A stretch of 64,000 nucleotides of DNA, taken from Zanthoxylum bungeanum. Lineage: Eukaryota > Streptophyta > Magnoliopsida > Sapindales > Rutaceae. The notes beneath the pieces were generated by a model. That model was not told the DNA's origin. It did no database searches and was given only the letters and a program-made list of their open reading frames with translations. The position numbers and the translations under genes were made by a program. Location: the NCBI GenBank assembly GCA_019454045.1, contig SKCR01035593.1, forward strand, positions 41,776-105,775, read 5' to 3'. The stretch's first letter is position 1; every line of letters begins with the position of its first letter. This document shows, one piece after another, positions 46,269 through 57,847 of this stretch.

Positions 46269-48270
46269 TGACCGGCGTAAACACACACGTATAACGCAAG
46301 CGCACGTATCGTTCAAGTAGTATAAAAATATCGATCCCACGAGGACTTAATTCCTACTGTTGTTATTAATTGTTGAATCTATTTATTTACAAATATCTAA
46401 TTATAGGGAGAAGAGAATGATTGTTTGATTGGTTGAAAGTGGTTTTACAAAATAAATAAATAAATAAAAAGACAAAAGAAAATATTAAGGAAAATAACAA
46501 AAGACACAAAGATTTAAGGTTGTGATTTCTTTTAATATTATTAAAGATGAAGTGGTTATCTTAAAGTTGGTAATATATTGATTTATTAACCTGGAACACT
46601 AAATTATGTAAAAGCCTCTTCCGATGGTCAACTACAAATACCCAGTTTAACCCAATTGAACCATATGTCTATGTCAACCACATTATCTGGATTCATTAAG
46701 TTTAAGTTCCAATTATGGCTACCCCGCCCGACAGGTATATTCCTATCCTGTAAGGAAATCTATTAAAGGGTTATCTATCCTCAAGGAAGATCGTGGTTAT
46801 TAAGTCTAAGGCTGAAACCTAAAATCCCTATGTCTAGTTCATTTTAGATTTACCATATCAATCTTATTGGTGATCAGACAACAAGAAGCATTAAGTTTAA
46901 GACTTAATAAATAACCTTTAAATTACCCAACAACTATAAAATAATCCCTTATAAACCGGTGATATTAAAAGTCATCACAACCTCAGAAAACTAACACATA
47001 ATTAGGATTAGTAAATTCATAAAGTAAAAGACATAAAGTAAAAATGCTGAAAAGTAAAATACAATAAAATAAATGCTAAGGTAAAAGGAATTACTTTTAC
47101 TACTACTAATTTAGATATCTCCCATAAAATAATATATAAACTTGTGATAATATTACCACCCGACCAATATAGCGGTATTCCTTATTAAGTCAATATTTTA
47201 AATAGTGAAATATATTATTTTTAAGGGAGATTAATCTAAATAGCAATAGTAGAAGAATTACCTTTCACCCTAGCTGAAAAAGTTACTTCACCATGGTGAA
47301 TAGTAAAAACTGTAAAAAGTAAAAAGTAAAAAGTAAATTATCTATTACAAAAAGTAATTAAAATAAATTACAAAACGAAAAATAAACTAAAAAAAATAAA
47401 AATTCTAGAGAGAGAAACTCTCTCTAGAGAGAGAAATCAAGAGAGAGAAAGGTGTTCTAAAAACTGAAAATTCGGCCTCTATTTATAGTAAAATAAATTC
47501 ACTGTTTGGTCACTGTTCGCGCGTCGCGACGCTAAGGCGTTGCGCGTCGCGACGCTCATTTGTCGACGTGGCACAATGAGACGGCGACACGTAGCAAGGC
47601 GGCTGACTGTACAACTGACACGTGTCAAGGCGGCTAATTCTCAAATTGTGATGACGTCATGCTGACGCGGAGGCGACGTGGCGCTGACGTGGCGTGGCGG
47701 CTGACTGTACAACTGTCGGCACAATGGGATGGCGACACGTGGCGGACACGTGTCAAATTCTGATTGGCTGAGGCTGACGTGGCATGTTGACTCGGTTGAC
47801 TTGCTGACGTGTCTGATGACGTGGCATGACACGTGGCAAGTGACTCGTTGACCGATGACATGGCTGATGACGAGGCGACACGTGTCATGTCAGAGTGTCG
47901 GCAGCATATGATGTTGACACGTGGCACGGCGCATGTAGCAGATGGGATGTGATGGTGACCCGTGGCACGGCGCATTTTAGCAAAGTCAAAACTTCTCAAA
48001 TTGTTGACCGTTGACCAGGCGCATGTTAGCAAATTCGGCTCACGCTGGGCGTCGCGGCGCGCAGTGCTCCAGAGTCGCGACGCGCAGAAGACCAAAATAA
48101 CCCTGTTGACGCATTTTTGTCCGGTTTTGCCCCAAATTGCCTCCAGTGCTGTCCAAACTTTATTTATCTGCAAAATAACATAAAAACATCAAAACGTTCA
48201 TAAAACTCAAGAAACTATACAAATATTAAGTTAAATGAGTGGGAAATAGTGATATAAATACCACTCATCA
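46269..48270 (-). repeat. RT6 5' LTR (2002 bp)
   Basis: It matches 40335-42350 with small indels. On the minus strand the order from its start is TGATGAGTGG, the ACGT array, TATA (47488-47479), the hairpin (47405-47427), then a long AT-rich U5. This layout would drive transcription through gag and the LOG copy. Confidence 0.93.
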
Positions 48271-48275
48271 CATGT

Positions 48276-48808
48276 ATCAAGGAGCTCAGGCAGAAGCTTG
48301 ATGCAATGACTACTCGATGCATCTTCATAAGCCATGAAGACAAAGAATTTGGATACATGTTTTGGGACCCGAAGGAAATAAAGGTCATCAGAAGTAGAGA
48401 TATAATGTTTCTGAAGACCAAAACAATAGAAGACATTGAAAAGCCCAAGAAGTCTTCTAATTCTAGTGCCAACAAAATCGTTGCAAATCCAGACACAACC
48501 CCAGCACCAACACGAGTGGCCACATATGATGATGTGGTGTAAGATATGCCAGAAGCATAACCGGAGGAGGCAGATAGTGATGAGCAGGAGGAGCTGCAAC
48601 CTGCTTCATCAGAGGCTATAGGACCATCCACAGATCAGGATGACAACAGACAGCCAGAAATCAGTGAACCTTCAGTACGAAGATCTAAGCAAGGTCGGAT
48701 TCCATCATCTAGATACCCAGGTCAGAATACATTCTGCTAACTGACGAGGGGGAGCCATAAACTTTCTATGAAGTTGTATCTCATAAAGACAAAGACAAAT
48801 GGCTGCAC
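48276..48808 (+). pseudogene. pol: RT3 integrase C-terminal and linker segment
   Basis: After the RT6 TSD the frame resumes as KELRQKLDAMTTRCIFISHE, then GYMFWDPKEIKVIRSRDIMF, the usual Tnt1-like integrase C-terminus. A low-similarity acidic linker leads to RT. A stop near 48539 and a shift at the RT6 junction break it. Confidence 0.88.
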
Positions 48809-49600
48809 GCAATGCAAGATGAAATTGAATCTCTGCAGAAAAATAACACTTGTGAGATAGTCAAGCTCCCACATGGAATGAAGGCACTGAAGAACAAATG
48901 GGTGTTCAAGCTCAATCAAGATTGTAGCATAAAAGTGGTGAAACATAAAGCTCGGCTAGTAGTCAAAGGATTCCTACAGGAAAAAAGAATTGACTTTGAT
49001 GAGATCTTTTCAGCAGTGGTAAAAATGGCTTCAATCCGAGTTATCCTAGGATTGGTAGCCAGTTTGAACTTGGAGCTTGAAGAGATGGATGTCAAAACAA
49101 AATTTCTTCATGGTGATCTGAATGAAGAAATCTACATGGAGCAGCCAGAAGGATTCAAGGTTTCAGGAAAAGAAAACCTTGTTTGCAAGCTGAAAAAGAG
49201 CTTGTACGGGCTCAAGCAAGCACCGAGGCAGTGGTACAAGAAGTTTGACTCATTCATGGTGGGTCAAGGCTACAAAAAAACTGCAGCAGATCAGTATGTA
49301 TACATCCAGAGGTTCCCAGATGGAAATTCCATTGCTCATCTACTATGTGTGGACGACATGTTGATTGTTGGACAAGAAGCAGCGAAGATCAGCCAGCTGA
49401 AGAAGGAACTCTCCAAGTCTTTTGACATGAAAGACTTAAGACCAGCTCAACAGATTTTGGGAATGGAGATTGTTCGTGACAGACAGAACAAGAATTTATG
49501 GCTTTCACAGGAGAGATATATTGAATGAATAATCAGGAGGTTCGATATACAAAAAGCCAAACCAGTCAGCGTTCCGCTAGCGCACCATTTCAAACTGAGC
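48809..49600 (+). pseudogene. pol: RT3 reverse transcriptase, nearly complete
   Basis: An open stretch (48812-49528) covers most of RT: KNKWVFKLNQD, EEMDVKTKFLHGDLNEEIYM, YGLKQAPRQWYKKFDSFM. The active site reads CVDD (49346-49357) where YVDD is usual. TGA at 49526-49528 replaces the Arg usually following RYIE. The palm motif has TKF instead of TAF. Confidence 0.92.
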
Positions 49601-50298
49601 AAGAGTTTGTGCCCCTCATCCAAGAAAGAGATAGATGAGATGTTATCGATATCATATTCTTCAGCAGTTGTAAGTCTAATGTATGCATGGTATGTATTAG
49701 GCCAGATATTGCACACGCAGTGAGTGTAGTGAGCCATTTTCTCTCTAACCCTAGAAAGCAACACTAGGAGGCAGTCAAATGGATTCTCAGGTACCCAAGG
49801 GGGTACATCAAAGTTTCGTCTGTGCTATAGGGAGCTGATCCAATCTTGGAAGGCTATACAGATTCAGATATGGCAGAAGATCTTGATGGTAGGAAATCTA
49901 CATCAGGTTTCATATACACTTTTGCAGGGGGAGCTGTGTCATGGCAGTCAAGATTGCAGAGGTGTATTGCATTATCCACAACAGAAGCTGAGTACATTGC
50001 TATAGCTGAGGTAGGAAAGGAAATGTTGTGGCTAACGCGTTTTCTCCAAGAAGTAGGGATCAAGCAGACAGAATACAAGATACATTGTGACAGTTAGAGT
50101 GCTCTGGACTTGAGCAAAAACTCAATGTATAATTCTCGGACGACACATTGATATTCGCTAACATTGGATACGCGAGGTGATGAATCAGCAACTGTTAAGA
50201 CTAATGAAGATCCATACAGATGAAAATCCAGCCGATATGTTAACAAATGTGGTTACTCGAGATAAGCTAGAGTTGTGCAGAGACATAGCTGGATAGCT
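49601..50298 (+). pseudogene. pol: RT3 RNase H and polyprotein C-terminus, broken
   Basis: The frame from 49846 reads EGYTDSDMAEDLDGRKSTSG (first acidic residues intact, but DMAED where DWAGD is usual), then ALSTTEAEYIAIAE with the catalytic Glu. A TAG at about 50094-50096 follows IHCDS. The tail continues in broken frames to about 50298. The purine-rich AATGGGAGAA just before 50341 is the polypurine tract. Confidence 0.9.
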
Positions 50299-50340
50299 GT
50301 CAGATGACAATTGCTTCAGACGCAGCTGGAATGGGAGAAT

Positions 50341-50716
50341 TGTAAGATCCAGCTGTTACATGCATGAGACATAGTAACCACCATTTGAAGACTAATGAGG
50401 AAGATGTCATGCAACTTTTGGTGAAAGATCAAAGTTGTAGAAAAATTTGAGCAAAACTTCTAAATCAACTTTAGGTGGAGATTTAACATTTCCATGAAAT
50501 TAGGGAGTGATTGGTGGGCACTGTAGAGCCAAACTTTGCCTATAAATTCAGAGCTTGGTTGTAAGCTCAAAGCATCCCCAAGTTTGTGTATAGATAGTGT
50601 AGTGAGGTTTTTTGCTTTGTAAAGTTTAAACACTTTTGTATTCTATTCTTGTGAGTAATAGAAAAACATTCAGTTTTTCCTCAAACGCATTCTAGAGTGA
50701 TCAGAGAATCACAACA
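50341..50716 (+). repeat. RT3 3' LTR
   Basis: It matches 17890-18264 and is followed by TSD AAATT at 50717-50721. Confidence 0.92.
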
Positions 50717-50721
50717 AAATT

Positions 50722-51359
50722 TGTGTTATTTATTTTATTTTTTGTTTATTTAACTATCTTTGAATATTGACATATACATAAAATATTAAACTAATTTATT
50801 CGAATCCAAAAATCTAATTGATCAGTTTCGATAATTCATTTTGCATCCTTATTCGTGATCAAACGAAAAACAAATTAATATTTGACAATCACAATTGGAC
50901 ACCGTCTTCATGACTAGAGCCGGTGTAATACTGTACTGTGCAAAGGAAAATTTTTATATATTTTATATTTTTAAAACTTTGCCAGCTGTCTTAAATATTA
51001 AAGTATTAGTAATGCCTTCAATTTATAAGCAAGTGTCCGGTGGCAGAAATTGATTATTGCTCTGAAGGAGCAACATGACCCATGAGTGATTTATTTTTAT
51101 TTATTTTTTAATTATTGGGTGCATCCAGTGTATTATTTTTATTATTTTTAATTTGCTGCTGTCTGTTATTTGATTACAGTAATTGAGTTGGCAATATTGA
51201 ATGACTTTTAAGTTATAATTTTTTTTTTTTATAGATATTTTATAGTGATATTGGTACTTTAAATAATTGTATATTTTGGAGATAAATTATAATATTTTTT
51301 TAAATCGTTGGAAACTCCGACTCCAAATCATCCCTTCCGGACTTAAAGAGAGTATGTAT
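50722..51359. other. AT-rich flank right of RT3, no gene seen
   Basis: This continues the pre-insertion DNA of 17483-17884. AT-rich, with no ORF or repeat I can support. Confidence 0.5.
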
Positions 51360-51924
51360 TGTTGTAAATTCTTCAAATATTATTGGTTAAGATGGAGGAG
51401 TGACATGTCCCTTGGATAGTACCCTATAGGGACATGTCCTCCGATGAGTGTAACATGCTTCTAGGCTCCAAGGGATGCATGAGAGAGATATAATCCTTTG
51501 GAGGGTTGCACTCCAACCCAAAGGGTGCCTTTAAGGCACCCTTCCATGCCTTTATAAGGAGGCCTCCAAGTTCACTCTTATCATCAGAAATAAATCTGAA
51601 TTTTGTGACTCACATTTTCATTGTTTTGTAAGAGAGAGTTCCACCATATTCCAAGTTCAAACAATTGTTAATGATTGCTCATTGAACAAGAAGTATCCAA
51701 TGATTCCCGGGAGAACGTTAGCCACATTGCATCCGTAGAGCACCGTGATGGAGGCTAATAAGTTCTTAAGGACAGAAGATCTAGACGTGGATTCGTTTTC
51801 AATTCTTCCATGTTTTTCTTTATATTTCAAGGTTTTAGGGTTTTGCATAGTTTGATTGTATTTTCTGATTTTGATATGTTTGATTGTATGTTATTTTCTG
51901 TTTAATGACAATATACTTCCAACA
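51360..51924 (+). repeat. LTR of family B (likely solo)
   Basis: It runs from TGTTGTAAATTCTTCAA to ATATACTTCCAACA (565 bp), with terminal inverted TGTTG/CAACA. CCTTTATAAGGAGGCC near 51550 is a TATA-like site on +. The flanking five bases (TGTAT, GGTAA) do not match well, so a TSD is not established. A second, inverted fragment is at 310-771. Confidence 0.6.
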
Positions 51925-52749
51925 GGTAAAACCCTCAATTATCCAGGACTCTTGAAAAAAAAACGCAACTATTTAAAATGCAACTAAAATATGCAACTAA
52001 TCATTGTACATTTAAATATATATCTTCGAGCTTTTCATATGCAGGATGGAGTCTCTTCAATGTAGTGCTGACTCTAACCACGATCCCATACGACTGTTGT
52101 AATTTTAAAATTTAACAATATCAAATTTAAAGAATTTTTTAATTTTTAAATATATAATATGATTTTATATTTTTTAATTTTATCGTTAGGGACCAATGAT
52201 ATGGTCACTAAATGACGACGAGATAGTTATCCTTATTCCATCCGAAAATTTGTCAAATATATCATATAAATTAACGAAAAAATAATTTGTTAATGAGATA
52301 ATTTTGATTTATCTATAATGATTTATCTATAATTTTTTGTAAAAAATAAATTTTACTCCCTATTGAATCAATATTCTAATTATGATACATATTTTATTTT
52401 AGAAATTTATATATGACCCAAAATCTAGGGTACTCCCGAGTTGGCCCCTGTGTGAGAGGAACCATATATTTGATATTTGAATTCTCATCACATCTTCCAT
52501 CTCTTTCTTATTATAGTAATATTATATACAAGTCTTGCAATTTTAATTTTTTAGTTCTCAAATGTTCAAATGTTTTATGGTTAGTTAATTACGATACACG
52601 TGAGGATTCTTAATAGATGTGTATATTTATGCTATATGCTAATATAGTGCTATTCGCTATGAAAATTATTGTTGATAGTGGTTTTTCATTTTGAGAAAAC
52701 TCAAATATCGAGAAATGGTTAAATGAGTTTTTTTACTTGACTAGAGGAG
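51925..52749. other. AT-rich stretch, no supported gene
   Basis: It contains only short ORFs with no recognisable domain. It borders the 5' LTR of RT7, whose exact start I cannot fix. Confidence 0.5.
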
Positions 52750-53464
52750 GATGGAGAAGGACCGAGGGCCTAGGGAGACTGAAAACAGATAGAGGGGCCT
52801 GAGCCACTTGAACAGAAAAGTTCTCCCAATGGAAGAACCGGCTGATAGAGCAAAGTGGGGATACCGACCCAACCCAGATGAGAAGTATTAGATTTGACAG
52901 CATTTGGGCATTTGTAGAGGCCGACTCGATGTGGTCTATGACCCTGACCGGACCAAGCTGAGGAAGTTGGAGGAAGATTGGTCAAACATCGTTCACTTCG
53001 GTATGCCAACCCGAAGAGCGAAGTTTGGACCGCGAGTTGTCTTGTGCTTAAAGGTATGTGACATATGCCCTTGTAGAAAGGACAAGCTTCTGGAAGACTT
53101 ATGATGAATAAGGGAAAAAACAACGGTACTCATTGGAAGTAGCCCCTGCCAGCTATCATAAGATAGTGCAGTGGCAGAGCAGAGCCGCCAGAGACCGCCA
53201 CAGGCCAATGCAAAGACAATAAAAATGGAGTGTTATGATTGGCCGAGTTGTTATTACAATGATGATAGTGACATGATCTGACATCATTGGCGGTGAAATA
53301 GTGGATTTGGAAGCCTATATAAAGGGGTTGAAGCCACAAATTCAAGGGAGAGAATTTTCATATCTCACTACTTATAGAAAAACAACTGCTTACAAAACTA
53401 GTGGTATAGAGAGAAAAAGTTGGTCGGTACCCGATCATTTGAGAGATTTATAACGGGCTTGTGT

Positions 53465-55468
53465 TGTTGGGTTTTATAGGTCAAACCAAGATCAATTAAG
53501 CAAGAAATCATGTGAATACAACAAAGTAAGAATGCGTAAAATACTCACTTTGATCGGATTTACGATGCGTTGAACACAAAAATTCTGCTCCTTGAAGTTT
53601 CGGCCAAGCCCTTGTGTTGTGCTCCAAGCTCCTATTTGAATGTTGAATCAATGCTCCAAGCTTTGATCTTTGATTACAAGCTCAAGGATAGGTTTCCCTA
53701 TCACCTTTGTATGAATCCTTATGTGTGATAGCACCTTAAATTTTGAAGCAAAATCAAGAAGCCATGAGCCCTAGGCTCACGACATTGGAGAGGAAAAATT
53801 GAGAAGGCCATTCGGCCTTGGTGAGGATAGAAAGAGAGAGATGAGTGTTGTGTTTTTGTTTTCCAAAAAACCTAATACCAAAAGTCTCACAAAGTTTTGG
53901 TATATGCTTTTCCAAAAAGCAAAAGAAACATTTGGAGGGAAAATGGCATTAATTGCTCTCAACTACTCTCATCACTCAAAAAGTGATTTGTATCACATCA
54001 CTCAAAGTTGATGTGACTTCCATCACAAAAAGTGACTTGCGATGTGACTTGTGGGCCCCGCTTTAATTCAAAATCCGAGTGGGCCCGCAACACATCCCGG
54101 GCCCGGGTTCGCTAATTTCGAATTAACGAATTTTCTGTTGCGACGTAATTAAATCTAATTTAATTAAATAATTATGCCTAGTAAAATTACTATTCACTTC
54201 GCTCGCGAATTAATTCTACATTAATTCGTTTGCCCGAATTAAAATCCAATTTTAATTCCGCGTCGAAATCTAATTTCGTTTAATATATTGAATATATTAT
54301 TTTATCGATTAATTCCAAATTAATCGTTCTCTCTCTTTAAATAGTATTTTATCCCATATAAAATCTCTCTGTAATTAATCCTAGATTAATTTTCTCTCTC
54401 TTCTAATTATTCCCAGATTAATTATCTTTGAGTCATACGTCATCAGTGAATCTTCGGGAAGCGACCCATGAGATCCCTGGATATGTTGGTAGTAAATCCG
54501 GTCATCGGAATATCCGAATACGTGCGTACCTGGTACCACGTTCTTACCGATTTACAAGACATGGTTGGCTTCTAGCAAAGCACCGTACCTACCAAATTCT
54601 CTAGAAATATTCTTTTAAAGAATATGTAATCTGTGTCAGGCGTAGTATACGTAGTATGGCGTATTACGATCCAGTATCGAATGTCACATGCTAGGTCTGG
54701 GGCTGGAATTGGGTCTACCCCGTACGAAGCATATATCGGATCTCTGGTAACTAGTCTCTATGATCGGATAATCATGACCTAGTCATATTATCCCGATGAT
54801 TGCAGTACTAAAGAGTACTAGTTTCGTATCCTGCGTGATCATCATCTCCATATGACTGGAGTGATACTTTCATCTTGACATCACACCCAATACACTACGA
54901 TTCTCAATATACCCATAAGAGGCATACACAGAACCTGTTAAAGCCCTGGACGACCAAAACCAAAGTATATTGATTGTCGCAAGTATTAGCGATGCAAGTC
55001 TCAGGTTAAGACCAAATACACCTACCCTGATTCGGACTTCCATAAACACATAGTCATACTACCAATGGAATTTCGAGGGGTCTATCCAGAGCGAAGCTGT
55101 TCCCGTACCATCGGTAAACACAACCTCCTATCACACTTGCATAAGTATCCAATACTTAAATATATGAGAACTATGTCTTTATGCTCCCACAACGCGCACA
55201 AGTGCAATACTAGTCTATTCCGCATTATCGATGTCCAATCTCGATAATACTACGACTATGGATGTTTTAATGATTAAACCTTAGTGGATTAATACTGTCT
55301 CATATCTTATTAATCCGGAACTAATCATATGGACTTTTATAATTTATGTATCTTGGTAATCCAATTACAAATGATAAAAGAGCAATATCCTTTGTCCACA
55401 TAGTTAATTTGTACAACAACAACCATTTCTGTAAAAATAGTGATGATATGGGTCATAATTGTCTAACA
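53465..55468 (-). mobile_element. Solo LTR of the RT2 family inside the RT7 LTR
   Basis: It runs from TGTTGGGTTTTATAGGTC to AATTGTCTAACA (2004 bp), homologous to the RT2 3' LTR (10135-12017) in the same orientation. A perfect TSD TGTGT flanks it (53460-53464 and 55469-55473). No internal sequence remains. ORFs within it are not genes. Confidence 0.9.
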
Positions 55469-55979
55469 TGTGTATGACCCGAGGAGTTTTAAACCTCCTT
55501 GTAAGCTTATCACACTACTTGTAGATCGGGATGATATTGACCCCGATCAGGTAATAACATACCCCTTTCTCTCGTGAACGTAGGTTGGAGCCACTCTCCC
55601 CCGAACCATGTAAATCATGTTCTCTGCTTGCTAAGTTTGCTTTGGTTTCTTACTGACCAAACAAATTCACCGTTGAGGGAAGTTTTTTAGAGTGGCTTTT
55701 GTCCCAAATTACATTTGAAACAACAAATAGCCGTCAATAATTATATTTTACTCTTATTATTTTTAATGACAAAAATGTTTATTTACATAGAAAAAAACTC
55801 TCAATAATATAAAATGAATTGATTTCGCCCTTACAATAGAACCAAGAGATCAAGGATGCATTCGATCGCACCAACTTTATAAAAAAAAATTATTTGTGTT
55901 TGTGCATCTGGTGCGAGTGATCAATTATAAAGAATCGTGCGGCATTTCAAAGAAGCAAGCGCACCAAAGAAGAGGCTCA

Positions 55980-56840
55980 GATCATTGAGGACAAAGAAGC
56001 AGCGTTATGATGAGCCGCTGAAGAACTTTATTAACAGGTACCACTGTCTAACATGGGAGGTCGGGACTTATGAGTCCCCGGAGGCACTCAGAAGTTTTAA
56101 ATGAGCCCTGAGGGTTGGGAGGTTATAATCCCACTTTAGGATTTCCAGACTATGATGCATACCTCGAACAGGCAATGAGGTTCTTACTGTTGGAATAGGA
56201 GGAGAAGATAGCCCGAGGGGGTGGTGCTGGGGTAAAGAATGAGCCGAGGCAGGAGAATCATCGGGATGAGGGTAGTGACTAGAAAGGGCCAAACCCGAGA
56301 CTACGAGATTTCAGACCAATCATCAAGGGCAACTCGGCACCTAAGAGGAGGCCTCCGATCAAGATCACACATATCGCATGAGGCACTTCATACACTGCCC
56401 TTAATAGGCCTTTGGAACAAATAGCTTATAAGGTATAGGACAAGGGCCTGCTGATTGAACTCGACCCGAGGAGTTTCTCGGTCTAGAAGAGGGACCATAG
56501 GGCCTATTTTGCACATTATAATGACATGAGACATGACACTGAGAGCTGTAGAGACCTGTAGAAAAATGTTGAGGACCTGTTCATAAATGGATACCTCAAT
56601 GAGTGTATTGATCAAGGGGCTATGATGGTGAGACAACGAAGGGAGCAAAAGCCCATGTTCATAATAGCATGAGGCAGTACATTAGCCGGGGATTCGAACC
56701 GGGCAGGAAAATTACTGTTGGATCAATAGTTCCGAGGTAATGACAACGAAAAGGCCCTAAGGATTCAGAAAGCCAAATCAATACCCATAATTTTCACCAT
56801 GGAAGATGCTCAGAGAGTGAGCTACCCTCACGATGACGCG
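55980..56840 (+). pseudogene. gag: RT7 gag, broken
   Basis: Broken + frames read DEPLKNFINRYHCLTWEVGT near 56012-56070, matching Gypsy gag. Near 56510-56600 they read FAHYNDMRHDTESCRDL, the zinc-binding YCxxH-like block, then NGYLNEYID. Frequent stops. The order gag, then protease, in one degenerate polyprotein is normal for Gypsy. Confidence 0.75.
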
Positions 56841-57847
56841 CTAATAATCAAGGCCAATATTGATGGTTCAGAGGTGGATAGGATGTTGGTCGACCTTGGG
56901 AGTGTAGTGGACATCATATCTATGGAGGCCCTGAATGATTTGGGCGTGGAGTTCACTACTTTAATATAGAATGCGACCTCAGTGTATGGATTTGGGGTGT
57001 CACGGTTGTTCCATTAGGTCGAGTGCAATAAACAATGACCATTGGAACAACCCCCATACCTGGATCATAATGATGGATTTCACTGTAGTGGATTGTTTGA
57101 ACAACTACCAAGTAATTTTAGGAGTCCCTTCATGATGAAATCAAGGGCAGCCATGTCAAGTTACTATTTGAAGTTGAAGTTCTCGACCAGAGACGGAGTC
57201 GGAGTAATATTTTGGAGCCATAAGGTGGCTAAGAGTTGTTTTATAGCGGTATCGAAAGAAACCCTATATATTGAAGAAGTTATAAGGTAGAAAATGAAGA
57301 ACAATGAAGAGGAAGCGACATAAGTGGTGTTATCCAACCCCCGACCCAAGGACCCGTAGAAATATTTGGTCCCAAAAAAGACAGTTAAGGTCGGGGTCGG
57401 GTTGGAGTCAAGTCTAAAAGAGCAGTTGGTAGATTTCTTGAGGAAATACGCTGGCATTTTTACATGGCGTCACGAGGACATGCCCGGGATTGATCCTCTG
57501 ATCATCATCAGCGTCTGGCGATAGATCGGGCTGATAAGACGGTGAAGCAAAAGATGAGGATTTTCAACTAGGAGCAATACGAGGCTATTCATGCAGAGCT
57601 TGAAAAATTGATGAAGACCGAGTTCATTAGAGAGGTTAAGTACCCATAGTGGGTATCGAATTTGGTCTGGGTGAAGAAGGCCAACGGGAAATGGAGGATG
57701 TGTGTGGATTTCTCCGAGCTGAACAAGGTTTGCTCAAAGGATAGTTTCCCATTCCTGAAGGTAGATCAACTAGTGGATTCAATAACCCGCCACGTGCTGC
57801 TCAATTTTATGGATGTCTTCTCATGGTACAAGCATATCACAATGCAT
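56841..57847 (+). pseudogene. pol: RT7 protease and RT N-terminus, broken
   Basis: Near 56850-56940 the frame reads DGSEVDRMLVDLGSVVDIIS, a retropepsin-like site with DLG in place of DxG. A block resembling LNNYQVILGVPS follows near 57097-57130. RT starts near 57640: WVKKANGKWRMCVDFSELNK and LLNFMDVFSWY (57662-57847), ending just after the MH that follows it, where RT8 inserted. Confidence 0.85.

Larger units (their letters stand above)
40335..48270 (-). mobile_element. RT6: non-autonomous Athila-like Gypsy element carrying a LOG gene copy
   Basis: LTRs are 40335-42350 and 46269-48270 with a perfect TSD CATGT (40330-40334 and 48271-48275). On the minus strand the primer site TGGCGCCGTTGCCGGGGA (tRNA-Asp type) follows the right LTR. 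The 3' end has the TTTGGGGGTG polypurine tract. The interior (3.9 kb) contains only a gag-like C-terminal fragment with a zinc knuckle, a LOG-family coding copy and conserved 3' sequences. Protease, RT, RNase H and integrase are absent, so movement would need proteins from a relative such as RT8. The LTRs differ only by scattered bases and small indels, so the insertion is young. Confidence 0.92.
17890..50716 (+). mobile_element. RT3: Tnt1-like Copia element, split by three insertions
   Basis: Its LTRs are 17890-18264 and 50341-50716 (TGTAAGATCCAGCTGTTACA start), flanked by TSD AAATT (17885-17889 and 50717-50721). RT3's own segments are 17890-19896, 32018-32148, 39546-40334 and 48276-50716. 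Protein segments join across the inserts in the order gag-protease, pre-integrase, integrase, RT, RNase H. Motifs WVVDTAAS, LVYSDVCGP, TPQHNGVAER and EGYTDSDM fit the Tnt1-94-like (Tork-type) group. Premature stops and frameshifts make it inactive, and its LTRs differ at roughly 6% of positions by eye. Confidence 0.92.
52750..57847 (+). mobile_element. RT7: 5' portion of a Ty3/Gypsy element, split by a solo LTR and cut by RT8
   Basis: An LTR-like region (about 52750-55700, with a TATA box TATATAAA at 53316-53323) is interrupted by a solo LTR at 53465-55468. Downstream come broken gag, protease and the start of RT. At 57847 the RT frame stops abruptly where the RT8 LTR begins. The left boundary and primer site are not resolved. 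Confidence 0.7.

Noticed and set aside
47634..48173. A 179-codon minus-strand ORF and its counterpart at 41827-42301
   Set aside because: It is a translation of the ACGT-rich array in the RT6 LTRs, a low-complexity repeat and not a protein.
51355..51929. A TSD for the family B LTR
   Set aside because: The flanking five bases TGTAT and GGTAA agree at only three positions.
52770..53123. A 117-codon minus-strand ORF
   Set aside because: It is antisense to the RT7 LTR region, with no recognisable motif and no support from the other strand.
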